Part shown: positions 47,330 to 59,063 of the stretch, in pieces
Position numbering within the stretch: the first letter of the stretch is position 1
How the letters are laid out: every line of letters begins with the position of its first letter
Source: Lampris incognitus
Taxonomy: Eukaryota; Chordata; Actinopteri; Lampriformes; Lampridae
Length of the DNA: 64,000 bases
NCBI RefSeq assembly: GCF_029633865.1
Contig: NC_079214.1
Span: 17,090,753-17,154,752, forward strand
Direction: 5' to 3'
The notes under the pieces: model-generated
What the model was told of the DNA's origin: nothing
What the model saw: the letters and a program-made list of their open reading frames with translations, nothing else
Databases searched by the model: none
Program-made: the position numbers and the translations under genes

Positions 47330-50300
47330 CATATCTATGATTCACTATCTGTCACTGTCAGATCATTTTCTCATCAAATTTGAAGCATTATTGGCCTGTC
47401 CAGTTAATGTCAGCACAGATGTAATTGCCACTCGCCATATTGGTCCCTCCACTGTAGCTGCATTTGGCCAGCAGCTGCCTGAAGTCTTGGCTCCTTTCAC
47501 TGTGGTAAATGACTCTGTTGAAAATTTCACTAGTGATTTAAATGTGGCCCTCTCTAGTCTCCTCGATTCAGTTGCACCTCTCACTACCAGAGCTAGGCAA
47601 CTAAAGAGGCCTACACCCTGGTTTAATGATGAGACACGTGCTCTTAAGTGGACCTGCAGGAGACTGGAATGTAAATGGCGAAAATCAAAACTGGAAGTTT
47701 TTTACCTACCATGGCACGAGTGTTTATTGAAATACAAGTGTGATTTATCTACTGCAAAAACATCGTATCTCTCTCACTTAATAAATATTAATAAGCATAA
47801 CCCAAGATTTCTCTTTGACACTGTATCTAAACTTACTAAAAAGCAGTCGTCTATTAGCTGCTCACCATTCACAGCCCACGAATTTCTAGATTTTTTTCTG
47901 CAATAAGGTTGATGAGATCTTAAACAAAAATAGTTCTTCAACTCCATCTAGTCCTGCAGATCCTGTCATACTAAATTCATATCTACACAATGAGTCACTG
48001 ACAGTTCCAGTTATTACAGCTTTTGAGACTATCTCTCTTGATACTTTGACTAAGTTCGTGTGAGCTTCTAAACCAACCGCTTGTCTACTTGATCCCTTAC
48101 CAGCAAAACTTTTTAAAGACCTCTGGCCTTTTCTTTGACATACAATGCTAGACATTGTTAATTTATCTCTTACTACTCGCATTGTTCCCAGCAGTTTTGA
48201 GACAGCTGTGGTTAAACCTCTACTTAAAAAACCGCACCTTGATCCAGGGTCTCTTAATAGCTATCGACCAGTCTCTAATCTTCCATTCTTCTCCAAAGTA
48301 CTAGAGAGAGTTGTGTATCAACAACTTTTGACTCATATAAAAGAAAACCATCTATATGAACCTTTTCAGTCGGCTTTCAGGCCCTGTCACTCTACTGAAA
48401 CTGCTCTGACCAGAGTGGTAAATGATCTTTTACTGGCTATCGACTCTGATTCCACTTCTGTGCTTCTACTACTGGACCTCAGTGCAGCCTTTGACACCAT
48501 TGACCACTGTATACTTTTAGATAGATTAAATTGTAATTTTGGTGTCTCTGGCTTAGCTCTTTCTTGGCTTAAGTCCTACTTATCTGGAAGAACACATTGG
48601 GTCTGCTATAATAATATTATATCAAAAATTTCTGACGTTAAATATGGTGTGCCTCAGGGCTCAGTTCTTGGCCCTCTACTTTTCTCTCTTTACATTACAC
48701 CTTTTGGCCAAATTATATGCAGTTATGGAATAAATTTCCATTGCTATGCTGATGATACTCAGTTGTATGTGCCTATAAGGGCTGATGATCATACTCAAAT
48801 CACTAACTTAGAGGCCTGCTTGGCTACTTTGAAAAAGTGGATGTCACTTAACTTTCTGCTTTTAAATTCAGATAAAACCGAGATGCTAGTCATTGGCCCT
48901 GCTAGACACAGACACCAGTTTGATCAAGTAACGATAACCATCGTCAACTCTCTGGTTTCACAAAGTGTGGCAGCCAAAAATCTTGGTGTTACGTTTGATC
49001 CCAGCCTTTCCTTTGATAAGCACATTAAAGAAATCATCAAGACTGCCTTTTTTTCACTTACGTAACATAGCTAAAATTCGGTGTTTTCTCTCCATGGCTG
49101 ATGCAGAGATTCTAATACATGCATTTGTTTCATCCAGACTTGATTACTGTAATGTTCTGTTCTCAGGTCTGCCACATTCTAGTACTAAAAGTCTTCAGAT
49201 GGTTCAGAATGCTGCTGCTAGAATCCTAACTAAAACTAGGAAATTTGACCATATTACACCAATTCTTGCCTCCCTTCATTGGCTTCCTATCCATGTTAGA
49301 TAAGAATACAAGGCGCTTCTGCTGACTTATAAAATCTTAAATGGGTTTGCCCCATCCTACCTGTCTGATCTCCTTAAATCTTACATGCCATCTAGAGCTC
49401 TTCGTTCTCAAAATACAGGGCTCCTGTGTGTACCCAAAGTGAAAAAGAAGTCAGCTGGTGGCAGGGCCTTTTCCTATTGGGCTCCATTGTTGTGGAATAA
49501 CCTGCCTGCTGCCATCAGACAATCAGAGTCTGTTGAGTCCTTTAAATCCAAACTTAAAACTCATCTTTTTGCCTTAGCTTACAATTAGTTGCCTTTAAGT
49601 TGAGTGCTTCACAACCTGTACTGGATGGCGGGTTGGTTTTCTGTCTCAATAAATTTACCAACCACTGTTCTGCCGACGAGATTATCGAGCATAGATTACA
49701 GAGTATAGATTATGACTAATTGATGACTTAATTGATTATGGCTAATGACTATTGCAAACTGTTCTCTTCTCTAACATGTCTTTTCTCTCTCTCTGATTGA
49801 TATCTTCTCCTTTCTCTTTTTCTGTGTTTGAATGGTGTCATGTGAGTCTCTCTTGCGCGAAAGTGCAGTCGGTTCTCCTCCCAGGTCTCCGTGGTGATGG
49901 TGGTCACCATTTGGATGCTGCCTGCCCTTCCTCTCCTCACATAAGTTTTTATTTTTTTACATAATGATGCTGGTCACGTGGCTTGGGTCCTGGACTGTTC
50001 CGTTGGCATGTGGACACTGCTTGGCATCCTGTGCATCATGTTCTTTATAAATTGTATGTCCATTATAATTCTGTTATCCTCTTTCAATGTTGTATTATGT
50101 AAATTGTGTGAACACAACATCCATTGCACGCTGTCCATCTTGGGAGAGAGACCCCTCCTCTGTTGCTCTCCCTGAGGTTTCTTCCTATTTTTTCTCCCTG
50201 TTAAAGGTTTTTTTAGGGAGTTGTTCCTTATCCGATGAGAGGGTCTAAGGACAGGATGTTGCGTTGCTGTTAAGCCCACTGAGGCAAATTTGTCATTTGT

Positions 50301-50345
50301 GATATTGGGCTATACAAATAAAATTGATTTGATTTGATTTGATTT
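47330..50345 (+). mobile_element. LINE-B, L2-type, inserted in LINE-A
   Basis: 5'-truncated: it starts at the end of the endonuclease (SLSDHFLIKFEALL). It ends with the 3' UTR words CTGTTAAGCCCACTGAGGCA and GGGCTATACAAATAAAATTG and a TTGAT pentamer tail (about 50321-50348). It is clearly less decayed than LINE-A, consistent with a later insertion. Confidence 0.85.
47337..49588 (+). pseudogene. LINE-B ORF2 (L2-type RT)
   Basis: Frames 47337-47906, 48145-49065, 48965-49303 and 49385-49588. RT motifs are intact: LNSYRPVSNLPFFSKVLER, LLLLDLSAAFDTIDHCILL, YGVPQGSVLGPLLFSLY, and FHCYADDTQLYVPI with the catalytic Y-A-D-D. The C-terminal region reads LHWLPIHVR and RAFSYWAPLLWNNLPAAIR. Lesions: stops and a frame change around 47900-48140, a frameshift near 49050, and a TAA after LHWLPIHVR at about 49303. 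It could not make one continuous protein. L2/CR1 group by motif wording. Confidence 0.85.
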
Positions 50346-51000
50346 GATATCTCCATATTCCAATGTGAGGCTGCACCCTAGATGACGACACTATTTGGTG
50401 CTCTATAGTGTCCCTTGGCAAGATTTTCTGTTGTTCGGTGGCACAGCGTAGCTGAGACGACCACAGAAGAATCCTGTTGCTTTTTGCCAGAACTGCTGCC
50501 AAGTTGACAAACAGAGCTGCTGGTTGCTGGAACCACTGCCGAGTTGACTGAGCAGAGCCGTCATGGTTTACCCTTTCTGGGTACTGACAGCTGGGTAGAC
50601 TGTGCCCGGGGATTTGAATTCAGAGTTACCTTCTCCTAGCCTTTGCCTAAAGAGGCATCAACCTACAAGGCAGCAGTTGGTTTTGTTGTCAGAGTGTTTC
50701 CTTCTCCTAGCCTTTGCCTAAAGAGGCATCAACCAACAAGGCAGCAGGTGGATTTGAAATCAGAGTTCCCTTCTCCTATCCCAATGTGTTGGCTGGACCG
50801 GGCACCATGGGAAGTACCATACAGGCATGCAGGAGGACCAGATCTATCAGTAGGGACATCATCCTTGGCCAAAGGGCCCTTGCTGAGGTAAGGTGCTACC
50901 CCCTCTACCGCCGGCGGTTGCAGTTTAGCGTCTTACCCAGGACAGATAATCAGAAACACAGAGATCCAAATAATACATCAATTTGACTTCTATATTGTGA
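50346..51000. other. Unassigned between LINE-B and resumed LINE-A
   Basis: No gene recognised. It includes a 71-bp tandem duplication at 50629-50770. It was probably inserted in LINE-A together with or next to LINE-B. Confidence 0.5.
50629..50770. repeat. 71-bp tandem duplication
   Basis: Two copies starting CCTTCTCCTAGCCTTTGCCT at 50629 and 50700, each with AAGAGGCATCAACC(T/A)ACAAG and ending near CAGAGT. Partial unit ends flank both sides, so a longer array may once have existed. Confidence 0.8.
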
Positions 51001-53610
51001 GACACTAAGACAACATAAATGCACACTCAGAACTAAAAAAGCTGTGCAGACATAACACAGTACACCTATAAGAAACTGACATTGATTGAGAAGTCAATAA
51101 ACACCAATACGTTTTGGGACAATTGGAATCACTTAAAAAAAATCATCAAGAATTAGTAAGATGGAGATATCTGGACAAACTATTTCCAAACTCTTTTTAA
51201 GAAAGTGCAATCACATCAAAACGGACCAAGAAAACATAATAAGCAAACTAAAAAAATTGGAAATTTCCATCAAGGACAATCAAAATCCACTTTACTCCCC
51301 CATTACAGAGCAGGAGCTTTTAGTCCAAATTGACAAGTTGAAGCCCCAAAAAAGCATATGGGCCTGATGGCATTTTAAATAAAATGCTAAAAGATATGAA
51401 TGAAAAGTTACAATCTGTTACACTTAAGTTATTCAATATAGTTCTGAATATGGGATTTTTTGATATCTGGAATCATGGATTAGTTACACCAACTTACAAA
51501 ATTGGAGATAAATTTGGCCCCAACAACTACCAAGGTATCTATCTGTGTGAACAATAACCTGGGGAAGGTATTCTGCACTCTTATTAACTCTAGGCTCAAG
51601 AACTTCCTTATGAAACACAATGTCTTAAGTAAAAGCCAGATTGGATTCTTACAAAATTACCGCACTACTGATCATATTTACAACCTACACACCCTAATTA
51701 AAAAACATACTCAAAATCAACATAAACTATTCACTTGTTTTGTTGACTTCAAAAAAGCATTTGATTCCATTTGGCATTATGGATTGTTCTACAAAGTCAA
51801 AGTGGTGTAGGGGGTAAAACATGACATTATAAAATCAATGTACTCAGGTGCTAAGTGTGGCATTAAAATTGGATCCAAAAGAACCCAATATATCCCTCAA
51901 GTATGAGGAGTGAGATAAGGTTGCTCTTTAAGCCCAACTCTATTTAACATATGCATTAATGAGTTGGCAACCATACTGGAAAAGACATCGGCACCTAGGT
52001 TCACTCTGCATGACAGTAAGGTCAAATTCCTACTCTGTGCAGATGGCCTAGTCCTTCTTTCACCAACGGAGGAAGGACTTCAGATTCAATTAGACCATCT
52101 TCAAAAGTTTTGCCAGACCTGGGCCCTGGCAGTTAACATAACAAAACTAAAATATTAGGACATCCAGGTGGCATAGTGTTCTATTCCGTTGCCTACCAAC
52201 ATGGGGATCGCCGGTTGGAATCCCCGTGTTATCTCTGGCTTGGTCAGGTGTCCCTACAGACACAACTGGCCGTGCCTGCGGGTAGGAAGCTGGATGTGGG
52301 TATGTGTCCTGGTTGCTGCACTAGCGTCTCCTCCTCTGGTCTGTCGGGGCACCTGTTCAGGGGGAAGGGGGAACTGGGGGGAATAGCGTGATCCTCCCAT
52401 GCACTACACCCCCCCCCCCCGGCAAAACTCCTCACTGTCAGGTGAAAAGAAGCGGCTGGTGGCGCCACATGTATCGGAAGAGGCATGTGGTAGTTTGCAG
52501 CTCTCCCCCGATTGGCAGAGGGGGTGCAGCAGTAGACCGGGACAGCTCGGAGGAGTGGGGTAATTGGCCAGATACAATTGGAGGGAAAAAGCCACAGAAA
52601 ACCCCATTTCATATATATATATATATTAATCTTTCAAAAAAGATCCAGGTATCAGGGCCAAATGAAATTGAACATACACTAGATTACACCTACCTAGGCC
52701 TTAGAATACATTGTAAAGGAACATTAAACATGGCAGTGCATGAAATAAGAGACAAGGCACGCAGGGCTTTACTTGCCATAAAAAGATAAATTCCTTTCAA
52801 AATTCCATTCCGAATTTGGCTAAAAATATTTGCATCAACGATAGAACCAATTGCTTATGGCATTGAAGTGTGGGGCCCACTTGCAAGTCAGGAACGAGAT
52901 AAATGGGGAAAAACATCAAATTGAGACCCTGCATGTTGAGTTTTGCAAAAACATCCTAAAAGTCCACTGGCACTCTACAAACAATGCAGGCAGGGCAGAA
53001 TTAGGCCGATATGCTCTTCTGATTAGAATTCAAAAAACGGCGATTAAATTCTGGAAACACCTAAAATTCAGTGACCCACACTCTTTCCATTATAAAGCCT
53101 TGCAATAACAAGAGATGAGCAAAGATAAGAACTCTCCTGCCAACCTGGTCTTCAGCCATCCTGTTCCACTAACACATACCTTAAAGGCACAAGACCAGGT
53201 CCAGACTACACAACTTATTTGGCTTAAACAAATTTCCTCAAACCTAAAAGACAATTATTATGAATATTGGCAATCAAAAACAAAACCACAAAGCAAGATG
53301 CAATGCTATTTGGCCCTAGACAGAGAATATACATTAGTAGATTACCTAACTAAAAGAAAAGAAACAAATCTGAGAAATACACTGATGAAATACAGACTGA
53401 GCACCGCTTAGCAATAGAAACTGGCAGACACAAAAAAAAACTTTGCTGCCAAGAGACAAACGTTTGTGTCAGCAGTGCAAAGACAATGTAGTCGAGACAG
53501 AGTTGCACTTTTTAACAGAGAGCAAATCATTCCAATCTATCTGTGATTACTTCTCCCCAAAATCTGAAGAAAAACACCCAAAATTTGATGCTCTACCAAA
53601 CCACAGTAAA
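51000..53610 (+). pseudogene. LINE-A ORF2 reverse transcriptase
   Basis: Highly broken frames. Motifs: NNNLGKVFCTLINSRLKNFL and FVDFKKAFDSIWHYGLFYK (51502-51810), then SPTLFNICINELATILEK and VKFLLCADGLVLLSPTEEGL (51920-52150), where the catalytic Y-A-D-D is C-A-D-G. After the SINE it resumes IEHTLDYTYLGLRIHCKGTL and, near 52850, IEVWGPL. A Cys/His knuckle (CQQCKDNVVETELHFL) lies near 53470-53510. Dead. Confidence 0.75.
52158..52622 (+). mobile_element. tRNA-derived SINE in LINE-A
   Basis: 465 bp. An A-box-like TGGCATAGTG lies at 52169-52178 and a B-box-like GGTTGGAATCC at 52213-52223, the spacing of a pol III promoter. The body includes GGGGCACCTGTTCAGGGGGA and CACATGTATCGGAAGAGGCA; the end is an AT-rich tail. 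A short target duplication ATATTA lies at 52152-52157 and 52623-52628. Removing it restores the LINE-A wording across the site. Confidence 0.85.
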
Positions 53611-53637
53611 CTTATTGGGTGAAGATAAAGAGAGCTG

Positions 53638-53679
53638 TACTATACTATACTATACTATACTATACTATACTATACTATA
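53638..53679. repeat. (TATAC)n microsatellite
   Basis: About eight pentanucleotide units, near the LINE-A 3' UTR. Confidence 0.9.
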
Positions 53680-53766
53680 GCTGCACAATATGTTCTCACT
53701 TGCCACCATCTGAGGGACGCTGAATGATACACATACTCACACACATAGTTCCAGCCTCTCACTCTC

Positions 53767-53771
<5 letters not shown>

Positions 53772-53829
<58 letters not shown>
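53772..53829. repeat. (CA)n microsatellite
   Basis: About 29 CA units within the LINE-A 3' region. Confidence 0.95.
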
Positions 53830-53830
<1 letters not shown>

Positions 53831-54294
53831 GCCCACAAGAGCTTCATAAATGCACATGCACACACATGCACGCACACCGATACAGTTGTCCTAACTATCC
53901 TACTGCTTTAAATACAATAAAATAAAATTAATAGTGACAACATTAATAATAACAATAGTTAAATAATTAATAATTAATAAGTACTACTGGTAACTGATTA
54001 TCAATCTGGTTTTTATACCGCACCTGTATAATGTTCTGATTTCTTGTTCTGTTTGTAATGACTGCTTTGGCAATACAAGTGCTTATTTGTCATGACAGTA
54101 AAACACTTTTGAAATTGAAAGACAGACAGAGAGACAGAGGGAGAGCCATGAGGAGAGAGAATCATTTGTTTGGCGGACATAATGCATTTGTGAGATGCAG
54201 CAGGAAATGGCAACATCGGTCATTATCATCGGCCATCAGGAAATGGAGCACTAGTCTGTCCAGCCTCCTTCAACCTGTCCTCAACTATACATAT

Positions 54295-54378
<84 letters not shown>
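54295..54378. repeat. (CA)n microsatellite
   Basis: About 42 CA units, just right of the LINE-A end. Open frames of His-Thr repeats here are artefacts. Confidence 0.95.
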
Positions 54379-54381
<3 letters not shown>

Positions 54382-54519
54382 CATAAGGAAATATTGCAGT
54401 GACAGTCTCTGAGACACCCACACACAGCACTGGAAAAGTAAACTACTTTATGACATCTCTCTGTCTCTCTCTGTCTCTCTCTTTCTCTCTGTCTCTCACA
54501 TAGGTACACACACATACAA

Positions 54520-54523
<4 letters not shown>

Positions 54524-54560
<37 letters not shown>
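54524..54560. repeat. (CA)n microsatellite
   Basis: About 18 CA units, preceded by TCTCTCTGTCTCTCTC-type repeats at 54456-54497. A further mixed CA/CG tract lies at 54636-54692. Confidence 0.9.
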
Positions 54561-54561
<1 letters not shown>

Positions 54562-54775
54562 CATATATAGCATGATTCCTGCCAACATTACATTCCTATC
54601 ATCTTTCTCTCAGCCACAATGGACAGGAGCTTACAACACACACACACGCACACACACACGCACACGCACACGCACACACACACACACACACACAAGCAAG
54701 CAAGCTCTCAATCAAACTGGTAAAATTCTTTCATTGTAAATGCAGAGTAAGCAGATTGTTTTATACCGAATTACT

Positions 54776-54821
54776 TCTATTCTATTCTATTCTATTCTAT
54801 TCTATTCTATTCTATTCTATT
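54776..54821. repeat. (TTCTA)n microsatellite
   Basis: About nine pentanucleotide units directly left of an L2-type LINE tail. Confidence 0.9.
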
Positions 54822-54827
54822 GTACGC

Positions 54828-54925
54828 GAGGGTCTAATGACAGGATAGTGTGTTGCCATAGAAACCCCTGAGGCAGATTTACAATTTGTGATCTTGGGCT
54901 ATACAAATAAAATTGACTTGACTAC
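54828..54925 (+). mobile_element. L2-type LINE 3' tail
   Basis: Reads GGGTCTAATGACAGGATAGT, CCTGAGGCAGATTTACAATT and GGGCTATACAAATAAAATTG with a GACTTGACT end: the tail only, as at 50270-50345. Confidence 0.75.
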
Positions 54926-55947
54926 TCTATTCTATTCTAATGGAACACAAAACCTGAGACTGAAACTTCTGAGCTCAAACAATTTCTTAGCCGGCAATGT
55001 TTGGCATTTTTTTTGCATTTCACTAAGAAATCACCGCTGATGAGAACGATTGGTTGTTTTCTTTCTTTCAGAAAGAACAGACGAGAAAAGAAATGGAAAG
55101 ACTCAGGTTGAAAGAGCGTTTCCCATCGGCAGTGTGTTGCTGCATGCACTTTAACTCTGCTGTCATCTGGGTTTCCATCCCCGCTGCTGTGCAACTCAAG
55201 CCTATTGTCTTAGTAGCCAGAGTTTGTGGCAACAAAGACTGCTATTTGCACACACATGCACACACACACAGACACACACAGACACAGACACACACACACA
55301 CACAGAAAGACAAGGCCTGTTGCTTTTTATCCAGTAAAAGTTGTTAAAGTGACAGTTCAGCATGTGATGTCAGATGTAATCAAGCTCAAAAGAATTGCTG
55401 GAATATTCTGAACTAAGCAATGGTGACACAACAATAGTTAGTATCATTAGCTGCTAGCTGAAACGTGTAAAGCGTGCAGTGGTAAACATGACGTTGGCCC
55501 CAGCCCTGGCATACAGTACACTGGCAACTCCGACTGTCTTTCTATCACTACATTGTGTTGCTCTTCCCTCCATTTCTGTGCATGCTGTAAATAAATTAGG
55601 GGGGAAAAATGCTGCACACAATTCAAGAATAGCCTCAGAGGAAAACCTCTGTTGAAGACAGTTAGATACCGATTTGAGATTAAAAATAATGGATGTTTTC
55701 TTGAATTAATTTTAACTTAGTGGCTTGGATATGGCAGCTGCACCAGAGTCTGCCAATCATCTAGTACACAACATCAACTTTACCCCAAGAGTGTACTCAG
55801 AAACTCTCTCCTGCAGTAAACACAGTTTATCAGACTGTATGACTGACAGCTTTATTGACACCCAGAAAAACGGACACACATTTGCACAGTCGCAGTCAGC
55901 CCTGTTCAAAACGTTATCTGGTTTTCTACCAATGGTATCTTTATGTT
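54926..55947. other. Unassigned
   Basis: No gene recognised. A CA-rich tract lies at 55247-55303. Frames at 55054-55347 and 55725-56084 have no recognisable domain. Confidence 0.5.
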
Positions 55948-56106
55948 CAGGGTGCTTAGTGGTCAGCACTGTTGCCTCACAGCCAGAGGGTCCTGGTTTC
56001 AACTCCACTCCACCCATGTGGAGTTTGCATGTTGCCCCCATGTTAGGTTGCCTCCCACAGTTCAAACACATGCATGTTAGATGAGTTGGAGACCCCAAGT
56101 TGCCCA

Positions 56107-56185
<79 letters not shown>

Positions 56186-56285
56186 CAGACTGATGGTCCG
56201 TCCAGACTAACTCCCTGCCTTCTGCCCAGTGCCTGCTAGGATAAACTCCAGCCCCCAATTACCCTGGATGGAATGATGGATTACC
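55948..56285 (+). mobile_element. tRNA-related composite SINE with internal (TG)n
   Basis: The head has an A-box-like TGCTTAGTGGTC and B-box-like GGTTTCAACTCC. The body reads GTGGAGTTTGCATGTTGCCC and CCTCCCACAGTTCAAACACA. Then comes a (TG)n run (56107-56184), then the tail TGCCTGCTAGGATAAACTCC. Head, body, TG tract and tail are in the order of the complete element, which explains the tail-only copies at 683 and 35648. Confidence 0.75.
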
Positions 56286-57430
56286 CTGGATGATTTTCAT
56301 GTTTATACCAAAAACTCAAGGAAGTCATTGAAACGCAACATTTGCCTGTAGCACTGCTGAAATCGTTCAGTCTGTTTTATTTTAGCTACGTTTGCCTTGA
56401 AACTCCATTGTCTCCTAAGTAGTTAATTACACTAGCAGTGACAGTTTGGGTTTTGCCAGCCACAGTCCTCCAAACCACTCAGTGTGTGAAATCCATCCTG
56501 TGGGGGTTCCTCCTAACATCGACAAATACTCATAATTACCATTTAAGCCTCTAATTTACAGCACTCCTCATATTTTTTAGCCATTTTGACAGTTTCATTA
56601 TAGGGATGTGAGAAGGCCAGGCCCGGACTTGGCGCTGTGTTGTTGGCCATTGTTGATCTACACAGTCGATGAAGACGGTTGTCAGCCAGCGAGAAGTGCA
56701 AAGCTCCATAGCCGTTGACAGTGACTGTAAAAACAAAAACTACATGTGCGGCACACACACGTCCAACAATCCTGATCTCAGGGCTTCATATCGAATAAAG
56801 AATTACACATTTGAGATACTTGGAAAGCACAGAGAAATAATAACCCTGACAAATTAAAATGAAGGGGAAAAGACATTTGTCTCGCTGTTGGCTATATATT
56901 TACATTCAAATATATTCATATTTTGAAATATAAATAGTAACATAAGAATAATACTGCAATTAATATATATTAATGGGTTGAACTGATCTTCAGCCATGAC
57001 ATCTGGAGTGTTTTTCAGAGTTTTTCAGATGGGAAATGAGTATTTGTATCAGCTTAAGCTAATACGTTTTGTCCTTCACCGCTGTCTAAAGGTTGGCTTT
57101 GACAGCAGTCAGCACATTTCACAGGAAGAAAACATCTGATGTCCCGCGGGTACGTTCCAAACCATTGGCATCAGCCTTTGACATTATTAGGAGACAAATC
57201 CATGGGTGTTGGAGCGGTCACAGATTTATCTCTGAGATCTTAACAACTCGTTGTGGATGTGTCGACACAAACAACTGGCTCCCACAGTGACAGACCAGAG
57301 AACCCCTCGGTGTGAACGGTGAATTTTCCTTTCATTTGTTTTAGGTCGTATCTGTTCAGTAGAATGTGGTTTAGAGGACGACTGTCATGTCCCGAGGCAC
57401 GAGACATTCATTTGGTGGGTTTAGTGTTTG
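56286..57430. other. Unassigned
   Basis: No exon or element recognised. Small tandem TTTTTCAGAG at about 57012-57030. Open frames at 56543-56857 and 57093-57290 show no known domain. Confidence 0.5.
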
Positions 57431-57439
57431 AAAACTACA

Positions 57440-58205
57440 TGGGATATTACATCAGACATTGCAGGATACGACACAAAGTGCCTTGGCGTCGACCCACTGT
57501 CCCACCCTGGCCAGGGTGGGATCACTATCCTGTGCTGTTTGCCACTCCTGCTTGTCCATTGCCATCAGCCACGCCTCCTCTGGCTCAACCTGCCGCGTGG
57601 TGGACACTTGGAGGATTACTCTTGTCTCGCTCCTCTTGGCATTCACAATGTCTGCAGTCCTTGCAGGGACGATGGGAGAGGGCATCTGCACTGCTGTGCA
57701 GGCGCCCAGCTCGGTGCTGGCTCTCAAAGTCGTAGCTCTGCAGCTCCTCAATTCACCTAGCTACCTGGCCTTCGGGCTCCTTAAAGCTGAGCAGCCAGAT
57801 CAGCGCCGCATGATCCGTCCGCAGGAGAAAGGCCTGGCCATAAAGATAGGGGCGAAAATGATTGAACGCCGCGACCACCGCCAGGAGCTCGCATCGTATA
57901 ACACAGTAATTGCGTTCAGGGCAGCTCAAGACATGACTGTAGTAGGCCACCACTCTCTCTCCCCCAGAAACCTCCTGAGACAGGACGGCCCCCAGCCCCA
58001 CATTGCTGGCGTCTGTGTCCACGATGAAGTGGCACTTAGGATCAGGAAGAGCCAGGATGGGTGCAGTGATCAAGGCGGTGCGGAGCCGGGCAAAGGTGGC
58101 TGCACAGTTGTCGTCCCAGTTGAACTCCCATCCCTTCTCGGTGAGACGGTGTAGGGGACTGGCAATGGAGGCAAAGTTGCAGACAAAACGTCCTGCAGGG
58201 CCCGG
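57440..58205 (-). pseudogene. Ty3/gypsy pol fragment (RNase H region)
   Basis: Minus strand. It reads RFVCNFASIASPLHRLTEKG, then FIVDTDASNVGLGAVLSQEV (the first RNase H Asp region), RCELLAVVAAFNHFRPYLYG and FLLRTDHAALIWLLSFKEPE, then a stop after GQVAR and a continuation in the next frame. The RT core and integrase are missing. At about 58205 it meets a gag segment in the opposite orientation. Confidence 0.85.
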
Positions 58206-58210
58206 CGCGG

Positions 58211-58741
58211 TTGGGTGACTCGGAGGCATTGACCGCCACTGAGGGGTCGCGGCCCACTCTGATTTCATCCCCGACCCCATGTCCGCCGGCTGCCGCCGAC
58301 CCATCGCTGGCTGCCGCCATTACGTCACTGGTCACCGTCACTACTTCACTGACCAACATCATGACAACCCCAGCACCCCCTGCTAATGTGCTGCTGCCAC
58401 CACCAGTGATCTTCAAGCTCCCACGGTATGCTGGCATCACGGCCCTGGAGCCATACCTAGCTCAAGTAAAACTGGCAGCAAGGCACAACCAGTGGAGCAC
58501 CCAAGACACTGCTGCTCATGTTGCCCTGGCGCTCGAAGGGAATGCGTTGCAGGTATTGCTCGACCTTACGCCATCAGAACAGCAGGATTACGAGACACTG
58601 GCCGCTGCTTTACAACGACGCTTTGGCCAACGGGTCTCTACTGACAGCATGCGAGACCGACTGGCCCACCGGCGCCGTCAAGAGGGCGAGAGACTTGGAA
58701 CCTATGCAGCAGACGTGCGCTTCTTTGCACATCGTGGCTAG
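58211..58741 (+). pseudogene. Ty3/gypsy gag fragment
   Basis: Plus strand. A Pro/Ala/Thr-rich start is followed by a capsid-like segment: PPVIFKLPRYAGITALEPYL, AARHNQWSTQDTAAHVALAL, LLDLTPSEQQDYETLAAALQ and RRQEGERLGTYAADVR. It ends at TAG 58739-58741. No zinc knuckle follows, so it is truncated. Its 58517-58703 part is repeated in inverse at 58877-59062. Confidence 0.8.
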
Positions 58742-59062
58742 ACTGGCTACCCCACCTTTGATCCAGCAGCTCGTGACGAGTTAGTCCTGAGTGCCTTCAT
58801 CCAGGGGCTCCAACACCTCACAGGGCCCCACCCACTGCTCCAACACCTCACAGCTCACTGGCTCACAGGCTCCAACAGTTCCCAGGCTCTCGCCCTCTTG
58901 GCGGCGCCGGTGGGCCAGTCGGTCTCGCATGCTGTCAGTAGAGACCCATTTGCCAAAGCGTCGTTGTAAAGCAGCGGCCAGTGTCTCGGCATCCTGCTGT
59001 TGTGATGGCGTAAGGTCGAGCAATACCTGCAACGCATTCCCTTCGAGCGCCAGGGCAACATG
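58517..59062. repeat. Inverted duplication of gag
   Basis: Arms 58517-58703 (plus) and 58877-59062 (minus) encode the same capsid segment (QVLLDLTPS-x-QQD, RRFG, STDSMRDRLAHRRRQEGE) with a few substitutions. The 173-bp spacer carries CTCCAACACCTCACAG twice. The right arm ends exactly where the miniature LTR element begins. Confidence 0.85.
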
Positions 59063-59063
59063 A

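Larger units (their letters stand above)
43126..54125 (+). mobile_element. LINE-A, degenerate, with nested LINE and SINE
   Basis: An old two-ORF LINE. Parts in order: 5' UTR (about 43126-43820, with AGCTAGCTAGGTAGC-type words), ORF1 (43820-45941), ORF2 endonuclease (46092-47320), insertion of LINE-B (about 47330-50345) and adjoining sequence, ORF2 RT from about 51000 to 52157, a SINE (52158-52622), and ORF2 C-terminus and 3' UTR to about 54125. The end reads TTGGCAATACAAGTGCTTAT and AAAACACTTTTGAAATTG. The exact 5' boundary is uncertain. Stops and frameshifts are frequent throughout, so it is dead. The clade is not assigned. Confidence 0.75.
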
